DNA from: Cycas panzhihuaensis | Lineage: Eukaryota; Cycadophyta | Direction: 5' to 3' | Length of the DNA: 64,000 bases | Assembly (NCBI GenBank): GCA_023213395.1 | Contig: CM041465.1 | Location: forward strand, 14,508,001-14,572,000 | In this document: piece after piece, positions 1-9,767 of the stretch | Layout of the letters: every line of letters begins with the position of its first letter | How positions within the stretch are numbered: position 1 is the first letter of the stretch | Notes under the pieces: generated by a model | The model's input: only the letters and a program-made list of their open reading frames with translations | The model's database searches: none | Told to the model about the DNA's origin: nothing | Program-made: the position numbers and the translations under genes

Positions 1-83
1 GTTACGAAGATTAAAATAAACAGGTTCTACAGAAGAATACAGTATAGCATTCATGAGGCTAAGCTATGTGTTAGAGCACATTC
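1..83 (+). pseudogene. Ty3/gypsy gag fragment, left part, interrupted by element 1
   Basis: The frame starting at base 2 reads as the end of a Ty3/gypsy gag domain, with the TGSTEEY motif at about 20-40. One in-frame TAA at 17-19 stands where a Gln codon is likely. The frame runs into the insertion site at 79-83 (CATTC) and resumes at 9768. If element 1 and one CATTC copy are removed, the two halves join in a single frame and read on into HIPTNQLIQLYIDGL. The rest of this gag lies left of the window. Gag is the structural capsid protein. This copy is dead. Confidence 0.75.
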
Positions 84-2629
84 TGTTTCCCAGCTAGTGG
101 GAATGGACTCGGGACGCATCGACACAGGTTTGTTCAGGTATATGTTTTCACTTTTCTTACTTATGATTGCTAAGGTAATTTGGAGTAATTTGAATGACAT
201 ATGCCTGCCTACACGCATCTGCTTGACTGCTTGCTCATAATGCATGTGCCTAACGGCACCTCTTAGCCTATGACGACTCACAGCGGGGGCATCCATAAGC
301 GGATCGACACCGTATGGCGTCTGACCACTCACGATGTCTCCATGGTCTCTCAGGATGCTCCTGCCAGCTCGTTTGTCCTTATTGCCACATGCCACTTATG
401 TTGCAAACCCTTCCTAAGCCTGGTTTAACCCTTAGTTGGGGCTCTTTGCACCATTTTGAGTACTTGCCCACTGCCTGGGCCTTCCCCCAGTTGATTTAAT
501 TCATGTTCAGCCCTTGCTCTTACCTTAAAAAGCTGATTTTTATGACTTTTAGGTTGCATTTTCTCTTTTTTCAAATTTCAGTCTTCTTTTAAACTTAGCG
601 GTACCACAAAGTTTGCGGTACCCGATCGTCTGCATGATAAACTTAAGCGATGCGAAGTTTCTTGCATGATCTGTTGTTTAAAATTTAAAAAAAGAAACCA
701 CTTGACGATGGTAGCGTTTTTCACGGAACTACTGGCGTGGCTCAAATGCGATTGGAGGTGCCCAAGGCCCCAACATTCACTTCTTTGTGCCCAAGGCATA
801 AAAGCCTTTTTCCTACTCATTTGCCTAATTCTTCACTTCATTTTTCAAGCTTTCTAGAGCAACTCTTCAAGAAAAGACAAGGAAAAGACACATTGAAAGA
901 GGAACTTCTTTTACGGTGGGGACGGATGTGAAGTGGGCTATTACCGGTGGAGTTGCGGGGCCATTCTTTGCCCCCTCGTTTCTCCACCACAAGCTTCACC
1001 TTCTCTCACAAATACTCAAAGTTCCAAGGCATTTCTTCACAAAAAAGACTACTCCAAAGGACAACTTCTAGCTCCCATCTTGCCCGGAGCTTCCTCCTTC
1101 CATTCTACTGCAAAGGACACTAAAAACCGACCTTAGACATTGCTTGTCTTTCTTCCAAGTAGCCAAGGTGCATGCATGCATGCTCTCCTTCATTCAAGGT
1201 ATTTCTTGTCTCTTGTTGGTGCATTTTTCCTTGCTTTTTGTTGTTCTATTTGCAAGCTCTTCTCCCTCTTTTGTGTGAACTTCCTTTGGGCTCTCCTTTG
1301 TCACTTGATGCAAGTAACCTTAGCTAGTTGTGGCTTACTATAGTGCTCCCCTAGATTGGGTACATTTTCTTGCATTCCCTTGAGATCCCATCCTCCTCCT
1401 CTTAGCTTCCTCCTTCGCCATTTCCTAAGCTAGCCGGCATAAAGGGTTTTCACGAGGATTTGAGGGAGATAGGCGGGGTTAATCCCCATTCTTGTCCTTC
1501 TCCCCAAGGGTTCCGTCCCTTATCCTCTCTCCCTTTAGCACCCGCGCCTTCTTAGGAAACGGAGCTAGGGAAGTCTTGGAGAGTTGGGTTGAGTTTCCCT
1601 CTTGGTGTAGGAAATTTGTTACTACATGACTCACCTTGTTGCATGCTAGCATTGTTTTCCCTATACCCTGTGGAGACCTCTCGTGGGTGAGTTAGCCATC
1701 CTGTGGCTACACTCAACCCCATTTGGTGCGGTTTATGGTGTCTGACGGTCGCATATTTATCGCGCGGCCTTGTTTCATTTTCGTTACATGTTGGTGCTTA
1801 ACTACATTTTTCTAGCGTAGTTGATTTCATTTTCAGTATATACACATATATCTTGCTGTGCTTCGTAGCCTCTCTCCCGAGAGGAAGGCGTTTGTTGGGA
1901 TTGTTTGCAGAATTGCGTTGGAGGAATCATTGCGCGAGATCGACCCGTTGCCGGTCGGACCCCATATGGTATTTCTTCTCCATTTTCGTTTCGAGCTTTG
2001 CTTTTCATCCTTTCTTTTTATTTAGTCTTTGCATGCCCTAGGGGAGGTAAGTAAACCCCCTTCGTCGCCTCCAATCGACGTTGCATGCGTGGAGGAGAGA
2101 GGAAAGGAGCGCAACCGAGAGAGAGGATCCGCACTTCATTCTCAACCGCCGGATCCAGGTATTCCTCGCGTTCCTTTGTTTTTTTCCTTTTTATCGTTCT
2201 TGCCTTTTATACGTGCTTAATAGGTAAAAGAGAAGGGAATATAAAGAAAAAGGGAAATAGTCTTTTATTTTACGTTTACTTTTCTGCAGTTTCTTTTACC
2301 TTGCATTACATAGAGACGAAGACCCATTTACGTTGTATTTCCCAACCCATGCCTTACTTCACGCTTGGTTGCGTTGAGTTTGTTGCCCTCTCGTTGCCTT
2401 CTCATTACCTTGAGAAGCCAGCCTTGAGGTTCCTTTTCCTTCCGGCCATCCAGAAGGGTAGGAAGGCCTCGTCTTACTGCAGCTACAGAAGCAACCGGGC
2501 ACCTTGCGATCCGTGCAGCGCTCGGCCAAGACGGGCGTCTGCGGTATGATCCTCGCTATTGCTTTGTTTAGCGTATTGTTTTATGCCCTTCCCGCTAGGC
2601 GTTGGATCATTGCCCGCGGAGGCGTTTCA
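84..2629 (+). repeat. 5' LTR of element 1
   Basis: This 2546-bp direct repeat matches 7290-9767 and both LTRs of element 2. Its 5' end is fixed by the adjoining CATTC duplication and its 3' end by the primer-site-like TGG at 2630. It opens with a small inverted repeat (TTCCCA, 5-base loop, TGGGAA). It holds a TATA-like cataaaag at 797-804 and a strong splice-donor match (AG|GTAAGT) at 2045-2052. Open frames inside it are short and not shared in frame among the four LTRs, so I do not call them genes. Confidence 0.9.
797..806 (+). promoter_or_regulatory. TATA box of the element 1 5' LTR
   Basis: The sequence cataaaagcc is present in all four LTRs of this family (also 7941-7950, 24729-24738 and 32051-32060), always preceded by a GC-rich block. 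Transcription should start about 30 bases downstream, near 830. The position marks the U3/R boundary and implies a U3 of roughly 0.75 kb. Confidence 0.6.
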
Positions 2630-2651
2630 TGGCGACCATCTTGGGACCGCC
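2630..2651 (+). other. Primer binding site, element 1
   Basis: TGGCGACCATCTTGGGACC begins at the base after the 5' LTR, as expected for pairing with the CCA end of a tRNA. The same motif follows the 5' LTR of element 2. It is not the iMet site (TGGTATCAGAG) used by the copia elements here. Tat/Ogre elements often have TGGCGAC-type sites assigned to tRNA-Arg; that match is from memory and unchecked. Confidence 0.6.
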
Positions 2652-2898
2652 GATGGGAGCTAGATCCGCTTCCCCTTCTTGTTGGTGTTCTTGCCTCTAG
2701 GTAGGTTCGCGTTCTGTGTTTTCAGTTGGGCAACCCCCAACGTAGTTGCATTACTTTCTTTCTCTTCCTTCTCGCTTTTTCTAACAACGTTCGCGGAGGC
2801 GTTACATGCGACGTTTCTCGCGCCGCTTGCGGGGTTTGCCGCCGTTGTTAGAAGACCAATCGTCGCGTTTCATTCCATCATCGAACCCCGATTCGGCA

Positions 2899-5204
2899 AT
2901 GGAAGGTTACCCGTCCGATTGGGCCTACCATGCCATGACTTCAGGAACTCAAGAGTTCCCTTCATCCGTTCCGGAATCCACCCGTGAGGGCGAGGATTCC
3001 ATCTATTACCCAGATGACCATTTCCACCCCGGAGACTTTGAGCCTTGGCTCATGCGGTGAAGATCCGGCCCCTCGTGAGACCCGCCACCCCAGCTGGCGA
3101 GCCTTACGAGGCGCCTGAGGGATCCCCTACTTTCGAAGTCCCTTCGACCTCGTATGGCTATGAGGATACCCCTCCCGCCGACGCGGTCGAGGTGCTCGGC
3201 GAGTACTTTCGAGCAGTTTGCCGCCAACCGCCTCCTAGATGGTTTACAGAAATGCTACGCAATGTAGCATCTTCTTCGTCCGTACCCGCGTCATCTACAA
3301 CGATCGACGCTTCTACCCGCGCGCACACATCCTATGCCGTGTCTACCCCGGCTCCCAAGGCGAGTGGTGCGCCGCTTGTTTCCAGCCGTGGTCCCACTCC
3401 TTCGGGACCCGCTCGCGGCGTGTCCGTTCCCCAACTCGAGGTTAGTATGCCTTGCTCAAACCAAACGCACGTGCCACCGCCGAACGTGGCGCATGCGTTC
3501 CCTAGTAGGCCTCGAGGCCCTACTAGCGCCACCGCCGCTAGCCATGTAGGACCCACTCCTACGTACATCCAAAACCCGGTTGGTGGTCCTTCTCTTTACG
3601 TGGCCCCAGGCTACACGTCACAACCTTGGGGGCAGGGCAAGGGAAACCATCTCCTGTCATGGAGTGGACGTTGCACCCATATGGGGTCGCGCCACCTACG
3701 GGTGGCCCATATGGGCAAAACCCGGTCCCTCACCCTCTGTTCGGCGTCCGGTAGCGACTCCTGCTGCTGCGTCGGCCTGAGGCGCGCCTCCTTTCGAGTT
3801 GCTACGCGGCCCCTTTCCAACAAGGGGCCTCTTTCGAGGAGGGATGGGTATGCCACCCCCATCCATCCCTTTGGCGGTGTCGATCCCTTAGCCCGAGCAA
3901 GGACACGTCCTTTCGTGGACTATAGGTCGGCGCCCTTGTCTGATGAGGCGTTGAGGACTAACTTGCGCCTCATCCTCCAAGTCCCCAAATTTGGCGGGAC
4001 TTCATCGCAAGAACAACCGAACATGTCTGCGCAGACTTTTCCATGGCGTGCATCGACTATTGGGCCTACGACCATATCTTGATGAAGCTCTTCCGCGGTC
4101 CTTGCGGGCGGCGCCCTCAAGTGGTTCTACCACCTTCACCGCCCATTCGATTTCCTCATTCCAGGTAGTGGGCGAGTTCGTCAACTACTTTGGCGTGGCA
4201 GTCCATTCGAAAGCGGAATGAAGGCGCTCATCGCTCAAACAAGGTCACGATGAGATGAGCCGTGACTTTGTGCGATGCTTTCACGATCTTCTTCACTCCA
4301 CCAAGGCCACCTTGCACGAGGAGTTGAAGAGGATCTCTTCGTCAATACGCCGTCACGAGGTGCACGTGGAAGTCCTCAAGATGGGGGCAACCACGTGTGA
4401 CTACGCCATCTCGGTGTTTAGCTTTGGAGGCCATTGAGATCAGCGGGTCTCGAGAAACCTCCCAAGCCCTCGCGACATCGCGAGGCGCCTCCTCGGTGAA
4501 GGAGACCACACCTTCGACCCTCTGGGTCCACCTCTCACTCGTGAGAGGACCTTAGATCCCCTTACCTCGCCATTCGCTCATTCGGTAGCGATGAAGGAGC
4601 TAAAACTCCAACCTCCTTCATCGCCTACCTCCCATAGACCTGTTCAGCAGACTTCTCGTGCGATGCCCCCCAAAGGGGGCAACACCCAACCTTCTCAAGC
4701 GAGGAGGACGGATCCTCCCCTTGAGAAGAGGTGGTGTTCCATCTGAGGAGTGTTTCCATGACGATGCGGCGTTGCGGGCACGGCACCCGCGACTCGTCCC
4801 CGAGCGACATCGAGACCTAACCTCGATCGACTGTTCATAGAGACCCGTTCCCCAAACATGGGGAGCAGCGGTCGTGATGTCAAGCAGGAGCGGTCGAGAA
4901 TCGGGATAGATCGCCCGATCCTCGCCCTTCGCATGGTAGAGGGAAGGGTGTGCGAAGGTCACCTTCCCTTGGCGCTCCCACGGCCGTGCTCCATCACCTT
5001 CGCGGTCCGCTACAAGGGAAAGAAGGTTGTCCAATTGCTTGAGACCACCCCGTTATATGCCTTAACTTGGGTCCCAAAGTCGCTAAAGAAGCGTAGGTGC
5101 CTCTTCATCTACATCTCACCTTGATCCTCTTAGGATGGTTCCTCCCGGAGATTCTGCTTCCCAAGACTATTCCGTCAGCCCGGTCGATTCGACTTTAGAA
5201 GGCG
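2899..5204 (+). pseudogene. Gag of element 1, frameshifted
   Basis: The start is ATG 2899, whose opening residues MEGYPSDWAY are shared with element 2. Several frameshifts follow. A Pro/Ser/Thr-rich N-terminal region is readable at about 3060-3650. A retrotransposon gag domain is then split over frames at about 3980-4440 (a scrambled gag core, then DFVRCFHDLLHSTKATL). A zinc knuckle follows at about 4730-4760, damaged by a small deletion (WCSI followed by TGA). A basic S/R-rich stretch near 4800-5020 ends in KGKKVVQLLETTPLYALTW. Gag forms the particle and its knuckle binds RNA. Many breaks are 1-3 base indels in GC-rich runs where element 2 is intact. Element 2 in turn breaks at other places. 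Confidence 0.8.
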
Positions 5205-5205
5205 C

Positions 5206-5860
5206 TTGCAACCCACAGGGAAGGGTAAACCCTTTTCTATTGTTGACGAGCTCTATATCGTCGTCGCAGGAATGTCCTTGATGGACGTCTTGAGAAGCTG
5301 CCCTGAGCAACGTGCTCTTCTTCTCGAAGCTCTTGGCCAACAAGATGCTTCCATCCATGCGATAGGTGCTACCTCCCATGGACCACCTGTCATCTCCTTT
5401 GATCCCAGAGATCTCCCATCTCCCAGCAAGCGGGAGAAGCTTTTGCATTACCCGTTCGTCATTACCATTGACACTCCTGATTGTATCGTAAAGAGGACCA
5501 TTGTAGATAATGGCTCCTCGGTTAATCTGCTCTGTGCGTATGCTCAAGGAGCTAGGCATAGTAGCTCTTGAGTCTGTCCCTTGGAAATGCCAAGGGTATG
5601 ATGGGACTGAGAAGTCCCCTCTAGGGGCAGTCTCCCTATCCCTCACCTTAGGAGGGAAAACGGTTTCTGTCGAAGTTGTTGTACTCGATGCCGATGTGGA
5701 GTACAACCTCTTGTTGGGCCAACCATGGCTCGACCAGATGGGAGCGATGCTCCCGCGATGGGGGCAACAAATTTGTCCATGAAGGACAAGTTAAAGTTGT
5801 CGCCCGTGAGCCAATCTTAGTCTCACACCTCTCATCCAGCCTGCCAGGCTGTTTTCGATG
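5206..5860 (+). pseudogene. Retroviral-type aspartic protease of element 1
   Basis: A conserved lead-in (GKGKPFSIVDELY) is followed by the active-site motif IVDNGSSVN. Its catalytic Asp codon is at 5506-5508. One frame later the C-terminal flap region reads VEYNLLLGQPWLDQMGA (5696-5746). DNGSS in place of DTG/DSG and the LLLGxPWL element are usual in plant Ty3/gypsy proteases. The two parts lie in different frames (5206-5571 and 5510-5782), so at least one frameshift separates them. It would cut gag and its own precursor. In an autonomous element reverse transcriptase would come next; here it does not. Confidence 0.8.
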
Positions 5861-6478
5861 ATGAAGATAGTGATCCTGAGGAGGTTACCCCTTCCGTGGG
5901 ACCTTTGTTTCAGGAGACCGACCTTCATCCGTCGAGCCCTATGCCACGTCATGTGCCAAACCTAGTTAGGTTCGCCCCTATTGGCGTGGGTGGTTACTGA
6001 TTAGCCGCCATGAGTGATTCTCGATTCGGATGGCGAGGGTTATGGTCCCTCTTCTCGACGTGTCACCCGGTTTCATGAGCACCTGGGAATATCTCGATCG
6101 GATATTCCGCTCTTCCTCATTCTGATGGCTCCGAGCCACTTTGGTCCTAAACCGACCATTTATTTTACCTTCTCGGCCTCCCGGCGGTTTCACGTGGGCG
6201 CCCGTCGGCGAGCCACTCGTAGAGGCACTTCTTCTTCACGCTCTAGATCCTTACCTCGGACTAGAGCCACTCTTACTCGTATGCAACCTTGCCATGCGAT
6301 CCATCGCGTGCCAGGTCCGTTGCACTCATCTGATTCTAACCATAGTAAGTTTACTAGTAGGCCTAGCGATACTGGACCTACTCTTCGTCACCTATCTCCT
6401 ACCCTGCGTGTGACTACCCCTACCTTTATGGGGTCTAGGCACACCTCTTCCTCTCTTCGCGCTCCGAAACGAGCCTAA
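5861..6478 (+). pseudogene. Acidic then S/R/T-rich tail that stands where pol should be
   Basis: After the protease the sequence encodes a short acidic stretch (about 5858-5910). A long region rich in Arg, Ser, Thr and Pro follows (about 6150-6475), including RRATRRGTSSSRSRSLPRT. It stops at TAA 6476-6478. Element 2 has the same tail, ending at the same place in the motif PKRA. No RT, RNase H or integrase motif was found here. I do not recognise the domain; the composition suggests a nucleic-acid-binding or disordered region. Whether it was translated as part of a gag-protease polyprotein is inferred from order only. Confidence 0.5.
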
Positions 6479-6744
6479 ACTACCATTTTAAATTGTTCCC
6501 ATTCCTCCCAACCACGGGTTGAATGGCAATTTAAGATGGATCCTTGTTTCTTCTTCCAGTTCCTCCCGCGGAACCCGCGTTCCCGTGTGCTCTTGGGAAC
6601 CTTTGTCCTCCTACTTGGGCATCCTCCAACTAGGACGACGCTAGGGAGTATCGTTGCCCCCCCCCTTTCGTGCTTGTGATTTCCTTCGCATATTCTGCTA
6701 TGCTCCCCTGTGGACGTGCATGTCGCCCTATCTTCTAACCCCAC
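6475..6744 (-). CDS. Antisense open frame, possible Tat-type accessory ORF (hypothetical)
   Basis: This 89-codon frame runs against the element and ends on the tail-side arm of the hairpin. Element 2 carries a 92-codon counterpart at 30571-30849 with much the same protein: shared STGEHS, a long block KVPKSTRERGF, and a C-terminal EEWxQFKMVV. The product is basic. Neighbouring sense frames have broken in one or both copies, while this one stayed open. Tat-lineage elements such as Grande are known to carry an antisense ORF between pol and the 3' LTR, which fits the position. Against it: the upstream end begins with GTG, and there is no early ATG in this copy, so it would need an upstream exon. 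The function is unknown. Confidence 0.3.
   Translation of the reverse strand: MGLEDRATCTSTGEHSRICEGNHKHERGGATILPSVVLVGGCPSRRTKVPKSTRERGFRGRNWKKKQGSILNCHSTRGWEEWEQFKMVV
6483..6539 (+). other. Conserved hairpin after the polyprotein stop
   Basis: Arms at 6483-6504 (CCATTTTAAATTG...CATTC) and 6521-6539 (GAATGGCAATTTAAGATGG) are inverted copies with a few mismatches. The loop is about 16 bases. The hairpin lies immediately after the tail stop codon. It is conserved in element 2, where it is present twice. It could be an RNA structure in the 3' part of the transcript; the role is unknown. Confidence 0.55.
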
Positions 6745-7289
6745 GCCTCTCGATCACCTCTGTTTACGGTGGTTGTGTGTGCTCCTGTTAGACATACGGC
6801 CATACATGGAAGGAAACACATGCATATTACAACAAAATATATACATACAAATATTTACAACATATTTACAACATACAAAATCATTCATTTACAAAATAAA
6901 TCATACATGCTACCTCTATCATACATGATACACACCATTTCATGTGGAGCTTGTCAGCGGCCCGTGCCCAAGTCTCCGGTTCTTTGTCGATTAGATATGC
7001 TTGCTCTCTTTCTTGGGATGCCCGCTTACTTCGCGTTGCACCCTGGCAACGGGGCATCCGTTATCTTGCCGCCGGTTTGGTCGATGATTAGGCAGCCGTG
7101 GCGACCCCTACGTTGTCCTCCTCTCTGTCTCCCTTGTCCACGCGTTCCGCCACGACACTTGCCTACGCCCTTGGATCACGTGCTGCTCTTGATTGCTCTT
7201 ATATATATATATGCATGTGCTACTCATGTTTCTTGATTGTCGATTCGCCATCACATTACGCCTACGGCGGTGAGGCTCTGCCGAGGCGA
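6745..7289 (+). other. Noncoding 3' interior of element 1
   Basis: I see no supported gene. The stretch includes an AT-rich tract (6820-6930) absent in that form from element 2, and a TA run near 7199-7212. The bases just before the 3' LTR (about 7265-7289) do not form a purine tract, which is unusual. Confidence 0.5.
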
Positions 7290-9767
7290 TGTTTCCAGTA
7301 GAGGAATGGACTCGGACGCATCGACATGGTTTGTTCGGTATATGTTTTCACTTTTCTTACTTATGATTGCTAAGGTAATTTGGAGTAATTTGATTGACAT
7401 ATGCCTGCCTACACGCATCTACTTGACTGCTTGCTCATAATGCATGTACTCTGCACCTCTTAGCCTATGACGACTCACGGTGAGGGCATCCATAAGCGGA
7501 TGCGACACCGTATGGCGTCTGACCACTCACGATGTCTCCATGGTCTCTCAGGATGCTCCTGCCAGCTCGTTTGTCCTTATTACAGCGTGCCACTTATGTT
7601 GCAAACCCTTCCTAAGCCTGGTTTAACCCTTAGTTGGGGCTCTTTGCACCATTTTGTGTACTTGCCCACAGGCCTTCCCCGATTGATTTAATTCATGTTC
7701 AGCCCTTGTTCTTACCTTAAAAGTCGATTTTTATGACTTTTAGGTTGCATTTTTCTCTTTTTCAAATTTGAAATGCATCATGCAAACTTAGCGGTACCAC
7801 AAAGTTTGCCGCCAGACGATCGCTTAAAATTAAAAAAGAAACCACGCGACAGTGGCCGCATTTTTTCGCGGAACTGCCACGTGGCTCCGTACGATTGGAG
7901 GCGCCCCAAGGCCCCCAACGTTCACTTGCTGTGCCCAAGGCATAAAAGCCTTTTTCCTACTCATTTGCCTAATTCTTCACTTCATTTTTCAAGCTTTCTA
8001 GAGCAACTCTTCAAGAAAAAGACAAGGAAAAGACACATTGAAAGAGGAACTTCTTTTACAGGAGTGGGACAGAGGTGAAGTGGGCTATTACAATTTGGAG
8101 TTGCGGGCCATTCGCCCCCCTCGTTTCTCCACCACAAGCTTCACCTTCTCTCACAAATACTCAAAGTTCCAAGGCATTTCTTCACAAAAAAGACTACTCC
8201 AAAGGATAACTTCTAGCTCCCATCTTGCCCGGAGCTTCCTCCTTCCATTCTACTGCAAAGGACACTAAAAAACCAGCCTTAGACATTGCTTGTGCTGCTG
8301 CTCCAAGTAGCCAAGGTGCATGCATGCATGCTCTCCTTCATTCAAGGTATTTCTTGTCTCTTGTTGGTGCATTTTTCCTTGCTTTTTGTTGTTCTATTTG
8401 CAAGCTCTTCTCCCTCTTTTGTGTGAACTTCCTTTGGGCTCTCCTTTGTCACTTGATGCAAGTAACCTTAGCTAGTTGTGGCTTACTATAGTGCTGCCCT
8501 AGATTGGGTACATTTTCTTGTATTCCCTTGAGATCCCATCCTCCTCCTCTTAGCTTCCTCCTTCGCCATTTCCTAAGCTAGCTGGCATAAAGGGTTTTCA
8601 CGAGGATTTGAGGGAGATAGGCGGGGTTCCGTCCCCCATTGCCGTCCTTCTCCCAAGGGTTGATCCCTTATCCTCTCTCCCTTTAGCACCCGCGCCTTCT
8701 TAGGAAACGGAGCTAGGGAAGTCTTGGAGAGTTGGGTTGAGTTTCCCTCTTGGTGTAGGAAATTTGTTACTACATGACTCACCTTGTTGCATGCTAGCAT
8801 TGTTTTCCCTATACCCTGTGGAGACCTCTCGTGGGTGAGTTAGCCATCCAGGCTACACTCAATCCCATTTGGTGCGTTTTATGGTGTCTGACAGCATATT
8901 TATCGCCTGACCTTGTTTCATTTTCGTTACATGTTGGTGCTTAACTACATTTTTCTAGCGTAGTTGATTTCATTTCGATATACACATATATCTTCAGAGC
9001 CGTAGCCTCTCTCCCGAGAGGAAGGCGTTTGTTGGGATTGTTTGCAGGATTGTGTTGGAGGAATCATTGCGCGAGATCGACCCGTTGCCGGTCGGCCCCC
9101 ATATGGTATTTCTTCTCCCTTTTCGTTTCGAGCTTTGCTTTTCATCCTTTCTTTTTATTTAGTCTTTGCATGCCCTAGGGGAGGTAAGTAAACCCCCTTC
9201 GTCGCCTCCAATCGACATTGCATGCGTGGAGGAGAGAGGAAAGGAGCGCAACCGAGAGAGAGGATCCGCACTTCATGCTCAACCGCCGGATCCAGGTATT
9301 CCTCGCGTTTCCTTTGTTTTTTTCCTTTTTATCGTTCTTGCCTTTTATACATGCTTAATAGGTAAAAGAGAAGGGAATATAAAGAAAAAGGAAATAGTCT
9401 TTTATTTTACGTTTACTTTTCTGTACCGTTTCTTTTACCTTGCATTACGTAGAGACGTGAGACCCATTTACGTTGTATTTCCCAACCCATGCCTTACTTC
9501 ACGCCTGGTTACGTTGAGTTTGTTGCCCTCGTTGCCTTCTCATTACCTTGAGAAGCCGCAACGCGAGGTTTCCTTTTCCTTCCCGGCCATCCGGAAGGGT
9601 AGGAAGGCCTCGTCTTGCAGCTACTGGAAGCAACCAGCACCTTGCGATCCGTGCAGCGCTCGGCGACGGACGTCTGAGGTATGATCCTCGCTATTTAGCC
9701 TGTTTAGCGTATTGTTTTATGCCCTTCCCGCTAGGCGTTGGATCATTGCCCCGCGGAGAGCGTTTCA
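7290..9767 (+). repeat. 3' LTR of element 1
   Basis: This 2478-bp copy of 84-2629 is bounded on the right by the CATTC duplication (9768-9772). Its TATA-like sequence is at 7941-7950 and its splice-donor match GT at 9184-9185. Compared with the 5' LTR it differs by scattered substitutions and by clusters of small indels in GC-rich spots (for example around 7790-7900 and 9640-9680). No gene is called inside it. Confidence 0.9.
7876..7885 (+). promoter_or_regulatory. G-box palindrome in the U3 of the 3' LTR
   Basis: GCCACGTGGC is a perfect palindrome with a CACGTG core, about 60 bases upstream of the TATA-like box. Plant bZIP and bHLH factors bind this core. The other three LTRs have close but broken versions at the same place (for example GCCGCGTGGC in the 3' LTR of element 2). 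It may be a remnant of the ancestral promoter or a chance gain. Confidence 0.35.

Larger units (their letters stand above)
84..9767 (+). mobile_element. Element 1: large-LTR, gag-protease-only Ty3/gypsy-like retrotransposon
   Basis: This is a complete LTR retrotransposon of 9684 bp. It is flanked by a perfect 5-bp target duplication, CATTC, at 79-83 and 9768-9772. The two LTRs (84-2629 and 7290-9767) start TGTTTCC and end GTTTCA. A primer-site-like TGGCGACC directly follows the 5' LTR. The 4660-bp interior shows a decayed gag, a protease and an S/R-rich tail, but no reverse transcriptase, RNase H or integrase motif in any frame. It could not transpose alone. It resembles the non-autonomous TR-GAG/LARD classes, and its zinc knuckle points to the Tat/Ogre lineage. 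It sits inside an older gypsy gag. Its closest relative here is element 2 at 24087-33889. Confidence 0.9.

Noticed and set aside
1140-1343. Open frames inside the large LTRs (for example 1140-1343 and 8225-8491)
   Set aside because: They are short. They owe their openness to T/C-rich composition, their frames are not kept across the four LTRs, and no domain is recognisable.
3332-3568. Minus-strand frames over gag of elements 1 and 2 (for example 3332-3568, 27343-27678)
   Set aside because: They are shadows of the GC-rich gag frame, with low-complexity products.
5167-5706. 179-codon minus-strand frame over the protease of element 1
   Set aside because: It is antisense to a clear protease, and the matching frame in element 2 is shorter and shifted. 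It is best seen as a shadow frame.
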